DNA of 64,000 nt from Chrysemys picta bellii. Lineage: Eukaryota > Chordata > Testudines > Emydidae. This document shows positions 8,521-21,865 of the stretch, piece after piece; position 1 is the stretch's first letter; each line of letters opens with the position of its first letter. Under the pieces are notes generated by a model, which was not told the origin of the DNA, ran no database searches, and was given only the letters and a program-made list of their open reading frames with translations. The DNA lies in NCBI RefSeq assembly GCF_011386835.1, contig NC_088794.1, positions 65,984,506-66,048,505 on the forward strand, in the 5' to 3' direction. A program made the position numbers and the translations under genes.

Positions 8521-11500
8521 TCAGGACCCAGGCTGTCCTCAAGAAAGCATTTGTTGATCCATTCTCGCTTATGTTTAAGCCAGTCCTACCTTCCTTGTGC
8601 ACCCCAAGCTCCCATTAACCTCAGTTGGAGATGTGGGTGTGCAAGGACTGTACTGTCAGGCCCACTGTATATTTCAGGACGTGGAATGAAATAGGGGAGG
8701 TATCATCTAACAAAGTATGCATTCAAAATAGGTATTTTTGGCGCTAGAATTATCTGGGAAGGGCATTACTAAAGTGGAACAGTTTTGGAGGAGGCATTGT
8801 GGAATCCAGAAAGATCCAAATTACTACCCTTGAACAATATTGACATGGGCACTTTGGGAAGGCATTGTGAGACATAGAGGGAGTTAAACAACACTAGTAA
8901 GATGGTATGATTTTTGCAATGGCAATCCAAAACTCAAAAGAGGAATTCTGGCATGATGGATAAGGAATGACAAAGTTCTAGTGCTGAAAAGTGTCATTTT
9001 TTTAGTACTCAGAACTAACCTCAATTAATGTAAATTGCACACAGGTATCAAACTGGCATGGTTAATTTTCAGCAACATCATGTGGCACAGAATGGAGCCT
9101 TAGGTTTAGGACTTTCCTGGTTGGTCAATTTTTGCCCTCATGGTTATTGTGTGGGTCATATCAGCCAAGAAGATCCCTTACTTATCCTCTAATGCAAACA
9201 TCACTAAGTAGAATTGCTTATTAAAAAATACGTTAATATTATCGAGGGTACAGCAGAAAACACTGTATTCTGCCCAGCCCTGATTGAAAGGCCACAGATA
9301 AGCATTAGATTCCTAGCATAAAATCCTGAATAGATTTCACCAACTTTTTGAAGCGGCATTAAGCAGAGGTCCTATTTAGTGTGCTGACATTAAATTCAGC
9401 TAAGTTTTAAAGTGTACTACCCAAATAATTTTTATTCGTAGAAATTCACTATAAGTAAGATACTGTATTTCATTCTTGCTATTCTATATAAACAAATTTT
9501 TAAAAAAAGCCTATAAAGAGGAAATGTTAGTAATAAGAATGGGCATTACTATATATACCACAAAAATCAACCAAAAGAAAGTGCTTTCTTAACAGGTGTC
9601 AGTAACAGCTTAAGAACATATGGATTCCTGTGTATACTGGATTTATAGCAACTACATAAGCCAGGTCCCAGGTGATCTTATTTGAGTCAGTAAAAAGGTA
9701 GTGAAAATAAGGAAAGTACAAGCTAAAGACAAATTAGTGGAAAATAAGGAGTGCAGATTTGCATGATGATTCGGCTGATAGGGAAAGTGGGAAATTTAGG
9801 CTGGATGAGAGACCATGGAATTTTGAATCTTCAGACTGAGAGTACTGTAAAAATAAGGAATAAAGCTCTTTGTTTCAGGGGGAAAGGTATATGTTGCATT
9901 ACTCTTGGGGACTTGCAGTAGTAAACAGAAGAACATTATGATGTCAGATGAAACTGCTGTGCCTCCTGAAGATGTATATGAGCCTGTGTACATGTAACTG
10001 TTAGGTCAGGGGTTGTCAATATATATGAGAATAACTGTAGCTCAAAATTAGGTATTGCTATTAGTTTGGCAGACCATTCTGAAACATACAAAAGGACCCT
10101 GCGTTTCCAGAAAGGAAACAAATATCTTTACATGGACCTTTGGATTTGATCGGCCCACTGCTCATTAGTCCAATCTGTTATGACTCAGTCTGAAAAGGCC
10201 TCACCCCAAACACACCTTCAGTCCATGAAAAGGCTAAAATCTGTAGGTCATAAAACCTTTCAATAAAATGGAAAGTCTCAATAAAATACAACTTAGGTTG
10301 CAACTTTGTACAAGAGAAATCCCTATTTAAGCACCTACAGTTCCTATTTATTACTACTGCTGCTGCTGTCAAAACTTTCTTAATGTTATTTGATGCTGAC
10401 AACTACCAGAATAAAATATTGTCATCATTTGGGCATACTCTGATTCTTAAATTATGGACGAGAAATGCATCTCTGGTATAAGTGTACTGAAGTGCATGGC
10501 GTTGCACCAGGGATAAATTTGGCCCTAGTACTGTAGTTCAGACCATGCCACAACAGACATATGCTCCAGCTACAAATAACACAAAATGAAATATTTTGAG
10601 ATTTTGGGCCTGATTCTCTTGCAATGGTGTAAAATCTAGAGCAATTTCAGTAGAAGTCATTGAGGTACACCAATGCAAAGTGGGATTTCAAATGGAGTTC
10701 GCTACTTAATTTTCTAAATTGCTTCTCATGTTCAGGAATAAATATATGATTTTTATAGTAACACTTGGTGCCAAGGCAGGAAAGCAGGTTCTTAAGGAGT
10801 GTGCTTTGCTAAGGGAACAGCTGATTTAATGCATGACTTCAGAGACTTTTATTTTTTCCTTCCTTACAATCATGCTGTTTCTTGAAATCACATTGATTAA
10901 TGGAAACCTCAGTGTGGGTCCCCAAACTGGTATGAAACAAATTGTTGTGGTTTTTTTGCTAGGGAGCACAATGTCTAGGCTTTTCAGTGTTTAGCAAAGC
11001 CTTCTCAGAATGGTTCTAACATAAAACCCAGCTCTTTCTTTCGGTTTGAAGAAAAATCTCCTATCTTCTTTTTTTGCGTTGAAGAGAGACCATTTCATTT
11101 GTTTCCATGTCATGAAAAGTCATTTTAGGCAGCACAACTGCATGGAAAAGTTGTTATAGGAATGTCCAAGTCACAACAACCTTGTTCTTGGTATTTTGGG
11201 GATGTTAAGTATGAATTCTGGATTGTTCTTAGTCATAGAAAGCATAATTTGGTTGGGTTTTGGGCCAGCAAAACCTTGTTCTAGCTTGTGATGGAACATA
11301 AGAAATCTATTCTGGATGGCTTTGGTGTGTACAAAGTCTGATTTAAGTGTCATCAGGTCATATCCCTGAACAAAAGAACTGTGTTTAGTGACCCCAGACC
11401 CAAAAAAGGTTATGTCAGGTGTGTTTTGAATTGTGGGAAGTTCATTCTAATTGACCTGGTGTTATGAAAAATCAATTTTTTAGGTGGCTCAAGAGTATGA

Positions 11501-12690
11501 AAAACTTGCACTTCATGGTTGGGAAAGCATGGGAAGAGCATTTTAGAGGAATAGTGACAGGAAAGGCTGCTCTGAATACCCATCTATACTCGTAATCTGG
11601 AAATGCCTATTTTGGGCATGCCTAGTTTTTCCTGCACAGCCTTGATTTATGATGTGTCCTCTTAGTGATCCCAGAGCTTGGGAAGCCAATTTTCAGTGCA
11701 AACAAAGTATTAAAATAAGGCTTGTGGAAATTTGTTGATAGTCCTCAAATTAACTATGAACTTTACTTGGTATTTTAGCTTTCAGTAATGCAATTCCTCA
11801 GGACCCATTTCTGACTGGTCCAGCGTTTGTTCTGCTTTCACTGTATCCTATTATAAATACTGGCCTAAATTATTGCAATTAATTGGTATGAAAAAAGTAT
11901 TATGTCAAAACATGGATTAGCTTTTTAAAATTGACCTAACATCCAGCATAGATACTATAGTTTTTGTTATAATAGGAGTGACCAAAATCCCAATTCATAG
12001 TATTTGTAGACATGGCTCAGGGTATGTGTTTTATTGTTGATGTGTTTGAATGACCAAATATTTTTGGCTTTACAGTGAATAGGTCTTGTTTAATGGTTTA
12101 TCATATTTGTGCATCTTTGTTTGAAACAAGCAATTGTGGAGAAATCAGTTATTTTTAAATCACTGAGACCGAAATGAACAGACCTTCATTTCCACAAAGA
12201 TCATTTGAGGTGAAAATAACTCTTGACAACTTAATTCCTGGTTAAACACTTAAAAGATTTTACCTGGGAACCAGGTGCAAATATGAAACTTTATATATTA
12301 CTTCCATGCCTTCTATGTGTTCAGAACTCTGATTACATATTAGTTCATAAAGACAAGTCATTAAATCATTTTGTACCGAGGTGTTTGAATTAATTTTTAT
12401 TTTAAACTATTCTGGAAAATTATAATGTGCCTTGAGGACTTTTTGTGCAACAGGTTCTTTACAAAACAAAACAAAAACAAGAAAAGAAGCAAGATCTTAA
12501 GTTACATTTCAAAATCTGGTAAAAGATTCTGACTGGTGGAAAGTAGGTAAGTAAAAATTATGTTTAATTATTCCTTCAATTGCGAAAGCATAGCATTGTC
12601 ACTGAAACCAAATTAGGGATCAGTTGGTTAAAGGAAGTTTGCAACTACAAATGTCATTACTTTATAAATTATGTCGAATTCAGGTTCTTA
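8521..12690. other. Gene-poor intergenic sequence
   Basis: No gene, RNA gene or clear mobile element is seen. All frames are short and lack splice-like structure or family motifs. A weak copy of the dispersed 'gggcctgattctc..gtgtaaaatc..agtcattgagg' short repeat lies at about 10608-10690. The rest is A/T-rich single-copy-looking DNA. Confidence 0.6.
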
Positions 12691-12694
12691 CATG

Positions 12695-12892
12695 ACCCCC
12701 ATTATTGTAGTATCTGAGCACCTCATAATCTTTAACGTTTGTATCCTCACAACACCCCTGTATGGTAGGGACATGCTATTATCCCCATTTACACATGGAG
12801 AACTAAGGCATAGGGAGACTGTGACTTGCCTAATGTTACACAGGAAGTCTGTGGTGGAGCAGGGATTTGAACCTACATCTCAAAAGTCCTAA
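12695..12892 (-). repeat. MIR/CORE-type SINE
   Basis: On the plus strand the order is 'cctcacaacacccctgtatg', 'ttatccccatttacacatgg', 'gaactaaggcatagggagac', then 'acttgcctaatgttacacag', then 'gcagggatttgaacctacat'. This is the reverse complement of the MIR consensus from its central core to the tRNA-derived B box. The copy is diverged, so it is old. Confidence 0.8.
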
Positions 12893-13207
12893 ACAAGCAC
12901 ACTAAGTAATGGATCATGCTTTTTCCTTAGGGTGCTCAAAAATACTACACATAGTCATATTTTTCTTAAACAAAATTGTTAATGCTGCAACGTCAGAAAT
13001 TTTTTGACTGGGGTATATGGAAAAAGATGGATACAGCTCTTCTTTATTTCTCTTTTGTGTGCTGCTGGGATTTTTATGTTTAGTTTTGGGTGGTGTATTT
13101 GATTTTGTAAGTAACATCAAAAAGAGGTTTGACATAGAAAGAGATAGGTGCCTCTTTATAGTTATCAATAAAAATAAATCTAGTGAATATGAAATTTGGG
13201 CTTAGTC

Positions 13208-13573
13208 CAGAGGTGAAAGTAAGCCGGTCCGGTCCGGTAGTGGTAAGAAAGTGGCCGCTGGTACACAGATGACCGTACCGGCAGGGCCGCTGATGCGGGG
13301 GGCAAAAGGGACAGCTGCCTTATGGCTCAGTGATTTAAAAGGGCTTGGGGCTCCCGGCAGCGGCCGGAGCCCCAGGCCCTTTAAATCGCCACTGGAGCCC
13401 TAGCGGCGCAGGTCGGGCAGCACTGAAGGGCTGGCTGGGGGAGTCTGGCCCCAGCCCTGCCCTTTCTGCCTGAGGCCCTGCCCTTTCCCGGGGCCCAGAG
13501 CTGCCCCCCCACCTTGCCCAGAACCCCAGCCGCCCTGTGTACCGGTAAGACCATTAAGTTATTTTCACCCCTG
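13208..13573. mobile_element. Non-autonomous hAT element (GC-rich)
   Basis: Terminal inverted repeats are 'cagaggtgaaagtaa' at the left (13208 on) and its partner '..ttattttcacccctg' at the right (ending 13573). They are flanked by diverged 8-bp duplications, gcttagtc (13200-13207) and gctgagac (13574-13581), 6 of 8 identical. The interior is much richer in G+C than the flanks and contains 'ccggtccggtccgg'. There is no transposase. The 8-bp duplication and CAG..CTG ends are typical of the hAT superfamily. Confidence 0.75.
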
Positions 13574-13581
13574 GCTGAGAC

Positions 13582-15177
13582 TTAAAGCACTCCATGTGAG
13601 AAGATCCCTTTGAAATTGATGGTGGGATTTTCAGGATTGAATTCCCCAAATTATCATATAATGGCCGTAAGAAATATTTATTGATGATGGAAACACAATC
13701 AAAATTATAAAATGGCATTGCTATTCTTTTAGTGTAGTTTAGTTTAGTTATGCTGTCTTTGAGCCTAATCCTAATCCCACTGAAATCAATGTTAAAACTG
13801 TTGGCTTTAGTGAGTATAAGACTGGGCCCTTTATCAACTATTGAAAATATTATTACATAATTTGCGAATGCAGTTCATATTTGTAGTTTATATTGATACT
13901 GATATAACGTGGCCTGATCTTGTTCCCATTAAAGTCAATGGGAGTTTGTCCTTAATGTTGATAGGAGCAGAGTTGAGCCAACTATGTCTGTTCTGGGGTA
14001 TGTTACATGTACTGTATGAACACTGTTTCATTTCCCTCCATTATTGATTTTATATTGATACAGCTTTATAATGAATTCAGGGAGTCAGTGGCAGTTTCCT
14101 CCTGCACAGTGGAGCCCGAGTACAGAAACCTACAAAAGACAATTGATGTGAACTAAAGGTACCTTTTGTTTTCCTGCCTAAATAGAATGATGTACAACAC
14201 TTCACTCTAATGCAAGTATATGAAAAGGGTTTTACATTTTAGAACAGTTGCAATAAGCACTACCTCTTTAATGGGCTCATTAAATGGGCATCTTGCAAGG
14301 TGCTGAATGCTCTCTCCTTGCACTGACTTCAACAGGATTTTAGGATGCTGAGCATCTTGTAGGAAGAGCTCAAGTACCACGAACAATTTGAGCCCGTTTA
14401 GCACTCATTTTTGCAAGGCAGCATGACAAGGCAGAAATTTTGCATATTTTATAGTCTGAGGTTGAAGGAGGCTAAAGAGTATTAGCCTTTCAGTTAAAGA
14501 CTTCTTGCATTTCTGAAATGTTAGCTACAGATATACACAATGAGAAAAGTATATGATATAGCTGGGATTGGTCTGGGGTTTTTTGAGAAAAATTTGTTTG
14601 CATATTTAAAGAGCATCGTTATATTTTATTGTGTGCCAAATGAGAAGCTTTAGATAAATGTTATACTGGCATGTATCTTCCTCACTGCAAATAGTACAGT
14701 TCAGGTATTATATCGCAATTTGTACTTGAGGATTTACTTCTGCATCCATTTATTTTCATTAGTTATTTATAGGCGCTATGGTGATCCAGGAGATCTTTCA
14801 CAAGGCGAAAGATAAAAAGTCATAAAAATTGCAGTAGTAGTGAGGCTGATCGAGATCTAAATCTTCTATGAGAATCTTCTAAACCAAACTGTTGGGTTTT
14901 TGCCTTTTAATTCATGAGCATCTGCTATAATAAATGGTATTTTTATACAGTATGTTTGAAGACAAGAAGTGTAATTTATGTTTAGTAAAGTTTTTTTATT
15001 ATTCATAGTCTTACAGAGGATTAGCATTTTTCATAACTTCTAAATGCAATATGGTATGAAGTAAACAAAGTAAACGGAGTCAATTCAGTGGAACCTACCA
15101 ACCAAAAAAATCGCTTTATATCTGTTGCTCTGTGACATGAAGGAATTGTTTTGCCTGCAGAAAAAGGAGTGGGAAAA
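13582..15177. other. Intergenic sequence with short dispersed repeats
   Basis: No gene is seen. Short 'attaaagtcaatgggagttt'-type blocks occur at about 13765-13800 and 13915-13950, and 'gcaaggtgctgaatgctc' with 'gatgctgagcatcttgtagg' at 14290-14365. These are pieces of old palindromic amniote short repeats. Confidence 0.55.
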
Positions 15178-15355
15178 GATTTTCAAAAATGACTAGTGAT
15201 TTTGGGTGTCTTCATATTTTTGGTGCCCAAACTGAGAGAAGTTGAAGAGGCCTGATTTTCAGTAAGCACTGAGCACCTGCCTTTTAAGGTGTCTCAAATT
15301 GTCACCCAAAAACTGAGATGGCAAAAATCACTACTCAATCACTTTTGAAAATCTT
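15178..15355. mobile_element. Palindromic MITE-like repeat
   Basis: The two ends are inverted copies: 'gattttcaaaaatgactagt' at 15178 and '..aatcacttttgaaaatctt' at 15355. The interior also mirrors itself: 'ttttgggtgtc', 'ggtgcccaaactgaga', then 'gtgtctcaaattgtcaccca'. It is a short non-coding element of about 178 bp, diverged. The family name is not certain. Confidence 0.6.
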
Positions 15356-17599
15356 GACTTTGATGATTACACTGATTATTTTACTTCTTTGTCAGAAAAG
15401 AAAAAGTTATTGTAGCTTTTCAGGACTTCCATGTTTCCTGTTTTTCATTGGATTTGAGCTACCTCTAATAGAGGTGACTGAAGAAACAATTCACAATGTT
15501 TGCAGACAGGATCTACGTTGTTTTATTATATGGAGAAATATATCTGGTTTAAGGAACTTGCTCAGTTGTCAGCCATCTTGCTGTGCATTGTCTGAAAAAC
15601 ATTTTAAATCATTCTGAGATATATTGCATTGCTGGACACACCCATAGCTCCCATTGAAATCAGATTGTAAACCTGGACCGCCCTGAGAAATGAATGGGAG
15701 TTTTGTGGTGCTATAAAAGCCAGTATCGAGTATTTATTGGGAACCCTGCTTGTTACATCTTGCTTAGCTCTCCAAGATTTAGTTCCAGCCCTAAGGTTTG
15801 TGCCATCCTAGGCAAATTGGAAAATGTGCATTTCTCACATCCTTGAGTATCATGCAGTAAACAATCACTGAACATTTTGCTACTCCTAATATTTAGCTGC
15901 CGTGGTCACAGTGTGATCTTTTTTTATAGGCCCTGTTTGCTGTCCCTCTAGTATCCAGTTTTCTTTTTGTAAGTGTGCTTTGCTGATTCCTGTGGCATTA
16001 TCATTCCTCCTGATGTGTGTTGGTACTTGTTTAAAACTAATTGTGTTGATGTGCCAGAATGCCTTCAAAGGCAAAGCTATTTTTCAGCTGCTGAATGATG
16101 GGTATCATCCCAGGAGGCCACATAAACTGAGCCCAGGATTTCACCCAAAGTCAGTAGAACTTCCAAAATTCACTGTACTATGCGTAAAACTGAGGATTTG
16201 TTTTATTTTGGTAATTATGTCTAAGAATGAGTTATGGTTTATTAGAGAGGCTAACAATTGCCTCCAGATGCTGATTCGTTAGATGCCTTTGCAAGGCAAC
16301 ATGTTTAACCTTCTCATTTCTAATGGGTGACCTTTTATGTTGTAAAGAATTAAAGCTTTTTTTCCCAACTAGACCCAATTTTTCCTAGAGAGAGACTAGC
16401 TTAAGTCCTGTGACTGCATGTCACTAATGTGGTGCTGAGTGATATGTTTGTGTTTGGTATCACTGGCATGCAGTCCTTAGAGGAATGAAGGGATACAATA
16501 AAAGTCCTGTTAAACTTAATTAGAAGGATTGCTTGTTGATATCATTTGCAGATTACTGGTTCAGCTGAAGGAACCGCTCAGCCCAGACACAAAGAATAAG
16601 TGCTACTGCATTGCTCGGCCCTATGTACCGTCTGTTAGCAGGTTTCATGGGCTGTGTGAAAAACTGTTGAAAACAACTACGGTTAGATTTCTCCACCTGA
16701 TGCAGCTCTCATCAAATAGTGAACTGTCTTATATTACTGATCTGTTTTGCACACTTGGGGAATTTACTTTAAATCCATGGATTAAGGAGGATCTTGCCAG
16801 GAATTATTCTTTTCTAAGCTAACCATTGATGTTTCAAATCACAGAGAGGTTCAGTATTGTATTTTTGTGAAGTTCCAACCACCATTTTTCCTAGTAGAAT
16901 TAAAATGGCTGTTGTTTGAATATAAATAACTTTTGCCTGAAATGACCTAATATAGATTGTATTTCTGTTTTACCATATATTGTTATTCTGAGGAACACTT
17001 CTCACAAGTAAATGCTCTGAAGATTCTCTTCTCCTTCCCACCGTTTCCTACTGAAAGATATACAATCTGCATATCCTAATTAGAAATTGGCCCCAAACCA
17101 AATACTTAATCGTGCAGGGTGCAGAGGGCTGCTTGTGAGGACATGTAACGTCTTGCAGGACTGGGCCCCCATGCCCCAGAACTAAACAGATATGGATATG
17201 GTTCCAAACTTTGCAGCTAGGGCCCATCTCTCATAACACTTTCTTTAGATCTGGCACTATACACTGTACAGAAGTATTGTCTTTGTTTGGGGAAAGGATA
17301 AGAGCGCATCAGTGCGATCTCTAGATGATAAAACAGAACAAAAGAACTATGTGTCTGATGTTCATCTGGTGTAAATTGGCATAGCTCTATTGATTTCACA
17401 AGGCTTTTTTTTTTCCTGGAGTGATTTGTAAAAGAGAAGGTAAAATTAATGGAAAACGTAGAACCATAATTTGAGACTAGGTGTCAGTTTTGTAAAACAA
17501 CCAAAACCAAGCATAGTTCTGGTTCAGGTTCCTCTTTATTAAAAATCACCAAGTGCAGAGATTATGGGGAGTGTCCAGTTTAAAGACTGCAGTTTGAGT
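15356..17599. other. Gene-poor intergenic sequence
   Basis: No coding gene is recognised; the 60-100 residue open frames here have no family features. A fragment of the dispersed 'tggtgtaaattggcatagct' repeat lies at 17367-17400. Confidence 0.6.
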
Positions 17600-17768
17600 C
17601 CGGGCCGCCCGGGGTGGGGGGGCAAGTGGGGCAATTTGCCCCAGGCCCGTGGCCCCAGAGGGGCCCCCACGAGAATATAGTATTTTATAATCTTGCAACT
17701 TTTTTTTATGGAAGGGGCCCCTGAAATTGCTTTGCCCCCAGGTCCCCTGAATCCTCTGGGCGGCCCTG
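17600..17768. mobile_element. Non-autonomous hAT MITE (same family as 31884-32028)
   Basis: The ends are 'cgggccgcccgg' at the left and 'ctctgggcggccctg' at the right. It is flanked by a perfect 8-bp duplication, gtttgagt, at 17592-17599 and 17769-17776. The interior, with 'ggcaagtggggcaat', 'cacgagaatatagtatt', 'gcaacttttttttatggaag' and 'gggcccc', is shared with 31884-32028. There is no coding capacity. Confidence 0.88.
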
Positions 17769-17776
17769 GTTTGAGT

Positions 17777-20700
17777 TCATTTATAGTTAAAATAACTCTT
17801 GTAATCTGTTATCCTTAAGTTGATTCCAGTGGAGTATAATGAAAATGGTACACGTAACCCAGTAGTCTCATATCAGGACCAGTATTGTAAAAGGAACACT
17901 GAAAGGAGAGTATAACACAAGAACTATGGTTTCAGTTGTGTCTGCCATACAAATACGTTTTCAGAAGGAGTATGTACAATGCAGCTCATGGGAAGAATTA
18001 TTGGTATTGCAAATATAAAATGCCCCTATGTAAGCCTTAGGCTACAGGGTCTGTGTTTTAAGTGTTACATTTATTTGCTTAAGGGGATATGTCTGCAAAA
18101 ACTGAGATTACCTGAGTTTTATGTTTGCTATTGGCAAAAGGAGTTGAGAGAATTTAAATCCTATAACTCATGGGAAATTCTGTGTTTAATTGCATCCTTA
18201 TGTGGTTACATGATATTGGTGCCACTATAATTGACATTTTCGGCTGAATTGATTCTATTGATCTCTGGCTACTTTTTGCTCCATGGTAAATTAACCCAAA
18301 CAATCCCATTCTCTTGACATTTGTTCAATTTTGCACATACTGATGCATATTTCATACTAGACTTGATTTTCCTCTCACAGCTTTCTGCAAACAAGGCAGA
18401 GCTATGTAGCACAAATGCAGTGAGCCAGATTGTATAGGAATTAATAACATTGATCAGTGCATGGTGAATGCTGCACTTAATTGTGTAAACACAGCATTTG
18501 CTCTTTCCAAACCACCTACAGTTATTTCCATTCTGAGAGTTTTATGTTCTGTTATTTTATATTTATGGCCTATCGTTTAGAGTGATAAGCAGATACTTGA
18601 TTAAACAAAGAAGATATTGATTTTTTTAACACGGTGGTTAAATTTGCCAAAGGATTTCTGAGATTCTTGAAGTAAATATGGAGCCTGCTCCTGCTCCTAT
18701 TGAACTTAATAGGGATGTTGCCACTGACATTCAAACCTGTATTCCTCAGGAGCCAGTGAATAATATAACAACCTTTGCAACCTGTTTTTTTGAGACTTCG
18801 ATGTCTGACACTACCTCAGCTGTGTGGTTTTGGCCTAGTTAGAAAACTTCTTGGTAGGCTGAGACATCATTAATGGAAAATGGTCACTGATATTATGGGC
18901 CGAACAGTCAGTGTCCCAGATTGCCCGCTACCACAGTGTAGCTCGAAGGTGGGAGGGAGGGAAGTCTGTGGGAAGAAACCTCCAAGAGGTTTCACTCACA
19001 GAGTTCCTGCCCTATTACTGTATCATGAGGTTGGGTCAAGAATGGGTCAAGGGGGACCACCTCCAAACTTTGTAGATCCCAGAGGAATCATGGGAGGCTA
19101 GGATTATCCACTCCAGTCACAGATGCCTCTGGCTCCCAACAATGTGGCTCTGCTGGTGTTGTACTTCCGGAGATTCTCCATGGCTGCAGCGGCCTCTAAT
19201 ACTGCAAGGGAATCTCTGCAGAGAGGGGCTCTGTGAGGGACTGGAGGGGAGATGATATGCATCCTCCCGGCTCTGCCCTCTCCCACTACACAGACTCTGG
19301 ACCTGTGGGTGTGGGAGGTTCATGTGTGTGTGTGTGGGGGGGGCGGGGGGGGCTTCACAGAGTCCAGAGGAGGAGGAGATGGTGCAATGAAAATGTCTGA
19401 GTGTGTGAATCTAAGGTAATGAGCTTGGCTTTAGTTTTTATTCATTTCTTAATAGGCAAACTCCCATTGACTTCTGCAGGAGTTTTGTTTCTTGAAATAC
19501 CAAATAAAAACTGAGTAAGCATCTCAGTATTTGACCCCCAGTTATGATCCTACTGGAGTCAAGGGATTTTTGCCATTGGCTTTGATGGAAGTAGGATTGG
19601 CTCAATAGTTTGAAAAGCAAGGGCCATATGTGGTGAGATTTTCTCCCTGACTCAATCTAGTTTAAAAACATATAATTAATTGATCACTGTCTGTTAGGTA
19701 TTATGAAAATATTTTCACCCTATAATATTAAAAGCATTGATTTCCTTTTGTGCAGCCTGAGTGGTTTGCTAAGCAGACTTAATAGTAGATAGGAATCCTC
19801 ATTAGAAAGGAATCCTTTATAGGTAATATGCTGATAATCTACCATTACACAATATAATACAATAATTTGAGATACATTAAATAGACTAATTGACGCGTAT
19901 GCTGAGTTTTAAACTGTTTTCTGCCATGACAGAGATAATATATACCCCTAATTGTGAATCACATTGTGAGAGACGATAGAACTGCCATTTTCTAACAAGA
20001 TGAAAATATTTGCAAGGACTAGTAGGCAATGTGGCATATTCCAAAATGAGATGCAAATGTAAACAGTATTTTTTCATTCATAAATCTAAAAACATGTCAT
20101 TTTATTTCTGTCACAGTTTTATAGCCAAATTATTTGCAGTCTTCAGGATATTTAATTTAGCCTAAATTTAGCCTACAGTCAGATTGTCTCAGCACATTAA
20201 ATGTATGCTGTCTTTGGGTCAAAGTCGCCCCTGCTGTAACTCAACACACTGCAATAGAGTTACACTGGGGTTAATGTTGGTCCTTTCAGTCTAATACTGA
20301 ATTGTTCATTGTCACAGTGTGGAAGAGGGAAAGACTTAGTATAAATATTAGCACCTTATACACATAACAGATGCAAAATTGAAATAAACAAATAGAAAAT
20401 ATTTCTGACCAGATGTAAGAATGCAGATGTTTCCTCCGCATGGCTGCCCTTCTTTCTGTGCAGAGGGAGGGAGATTCAACCACCACTTCTGTGCCAAACC
20501 CTGCAGAGCTCCCTCTTGGATCCAGGGCTGGAGAGGGACAAGCTAGAAGTGGGGGCGAGGAGAAGTGTATTCTGCCATTTTCCCAACCCCATGGGAAAGT
20601 TAGCAAAGGGACTGCAGTCTCAGGATGCGTTAACTCTTCTGTGGGGTCCTTCACAAAGGACACTCCCTATAAAGTTGTGTGAGGAGTGATGGATGGGGGA

Positions 20701-21587
20701 AGGAATATCAGGAAGGGGTCCTGGAGCTGGCATGGAGGACTCTGCTGTCCTGCTGATCATGGAGGAGCTGTAGAGGGGGAGGAGCAAGTCCCATCTGCCA
20801 TGCTGAAACAATCCAAAGAAAACTCCTTGAGGCGATTTTTGCGGTGTTTGATGTCTCCCTTTTGCAAGAACCCGACCAGCAGGTATTTCTACAGGAGTTG
20901 TGATTTGGACTTCTAGAACTTGCAAAAGAGAGAGAGAGAATATTCTAGTGTAACTAAAATGAACTACTGTGGGGTGAACATTGTTCATGGAAAGTACTGT
21001 AAATGTGACCCAGTACAAAACTCAGTAGCTAACCAGGGAAGAGTAATTTTAGCAGAGGGCAATTTACATTGGGTAAATTGTGTTTCTTTTATACTACACA
21101 AGTCAGAATTGCATTACTAATCTTTTTTTGAGGCCCCTTTTACTTAACTACATAGCTGAGGGAGCAGTCAAGGAATATAAATTGACTCAAACAAGATTAC
21201 AAAATGCTATTTAAATTGAATAACAGAAACTTGATTTGAAAGATAATGGCTATTTAAAAATTAATTCAATGTCTAATTTCCTATTAAAGGGCTACTTTCT
21301 CCTTTTTTGTTTCTAATCAGCTTCATGCTCTGGGAATCAAGCAATAGACCTATGTTTGGATTGGAACCCTGCAAGGGAATGCAACTATCCAAGAAAAATG
21401 GTTTTCATTAGAAATTTCAAACAAAAAAAAATTGAAATTGAATTGGCTTTACAGTATTTTTATTGTTTTTTTCCCTAAATTTTGGGCCTATAATACCAAA
21501 CAAAATCATTCTGAATACAAATTGCCAAAGCGTGCTATCAATTTTTAGGCAGTAATCAATGTTGCATTCTGCCTAAGAACTGATGAC
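17777..21587. other. Gene-poor sequence with two G+C-richer unassigned stretches
   Basis: Two G+C-richer blocks at about 18900-19340 and 20430-20830 carry several overlapping short frames but no family motif, and I cannot assign them. The first ends in a TG run followed by a G-rich run (19324-19353) with G-quadruplex potential. A 'cctgctcctattgaacttaatag' type short repeat is at 18670-18720 and a 'tgtaactca..gagttacactggggtt' block at 20230-20275. The rest is featureless. Confidence 0.5.
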
Positions 21588-21690
21588 ACAGTATGGCCTA
21601 GTATCAGGGGGTAGCCGTGTCTGTATCTACAAAAACAACAGTATGGCCTAGTATCAGGGTTAGTCTGTATCTACAAAAACAACAAGGAGT
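21588..21690. repeat. Tandem duplication of the Penelope 3' terminus with target sequence
   Basis: 'acagtatggcctagtatcag' occurs at 21588-21607 and again at 21638-21657. Each copy is followed by a slightly different version of the element terminus and then 'gtctgtatctacaaaaacaa'. The first copy keeps 'tagccgtgt' and the second keeps 'ttagtctg', each lacking what the other has. So both the terminus and about 13 bp of target DNA are duplicated in tandem. Confidence 0.75.
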
Positions 21691-21723
21691 CTGGTGGCAC
21701 CTTAAAGACTAACAGATTTATTT

Positions 21724-21762
21724 GGGCATAAGCTTTCGTGGGTAAAAACCTCACTTCTTCAG
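21724..21762 (-). ncRNA. Hammerhead-like motif in the Penelope 3' tail
   Basis: On the minus strand, CTGAAGA, a stem GTG-A-GGT/ACCCAC with a T-rich loop, GAAA and GC-TTAT-GC follow in hammerhead order. The residue that should be U16.1 is C, and the extra A after the core is present, so this copy is probably inactive. Homologous motifs are at 711-753 and 1310-1350. Confidence 0.5.
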
Positions 21763-21865
21763 ATGCATAGAGTGAAAGTTACAGATGCAGGCATTATATA
21801 CTGACACATGGAGAGCAGGGAGTTACTTCGCAAGTGGAGAACCAGTGTTGACAGGGCCAATTCAA

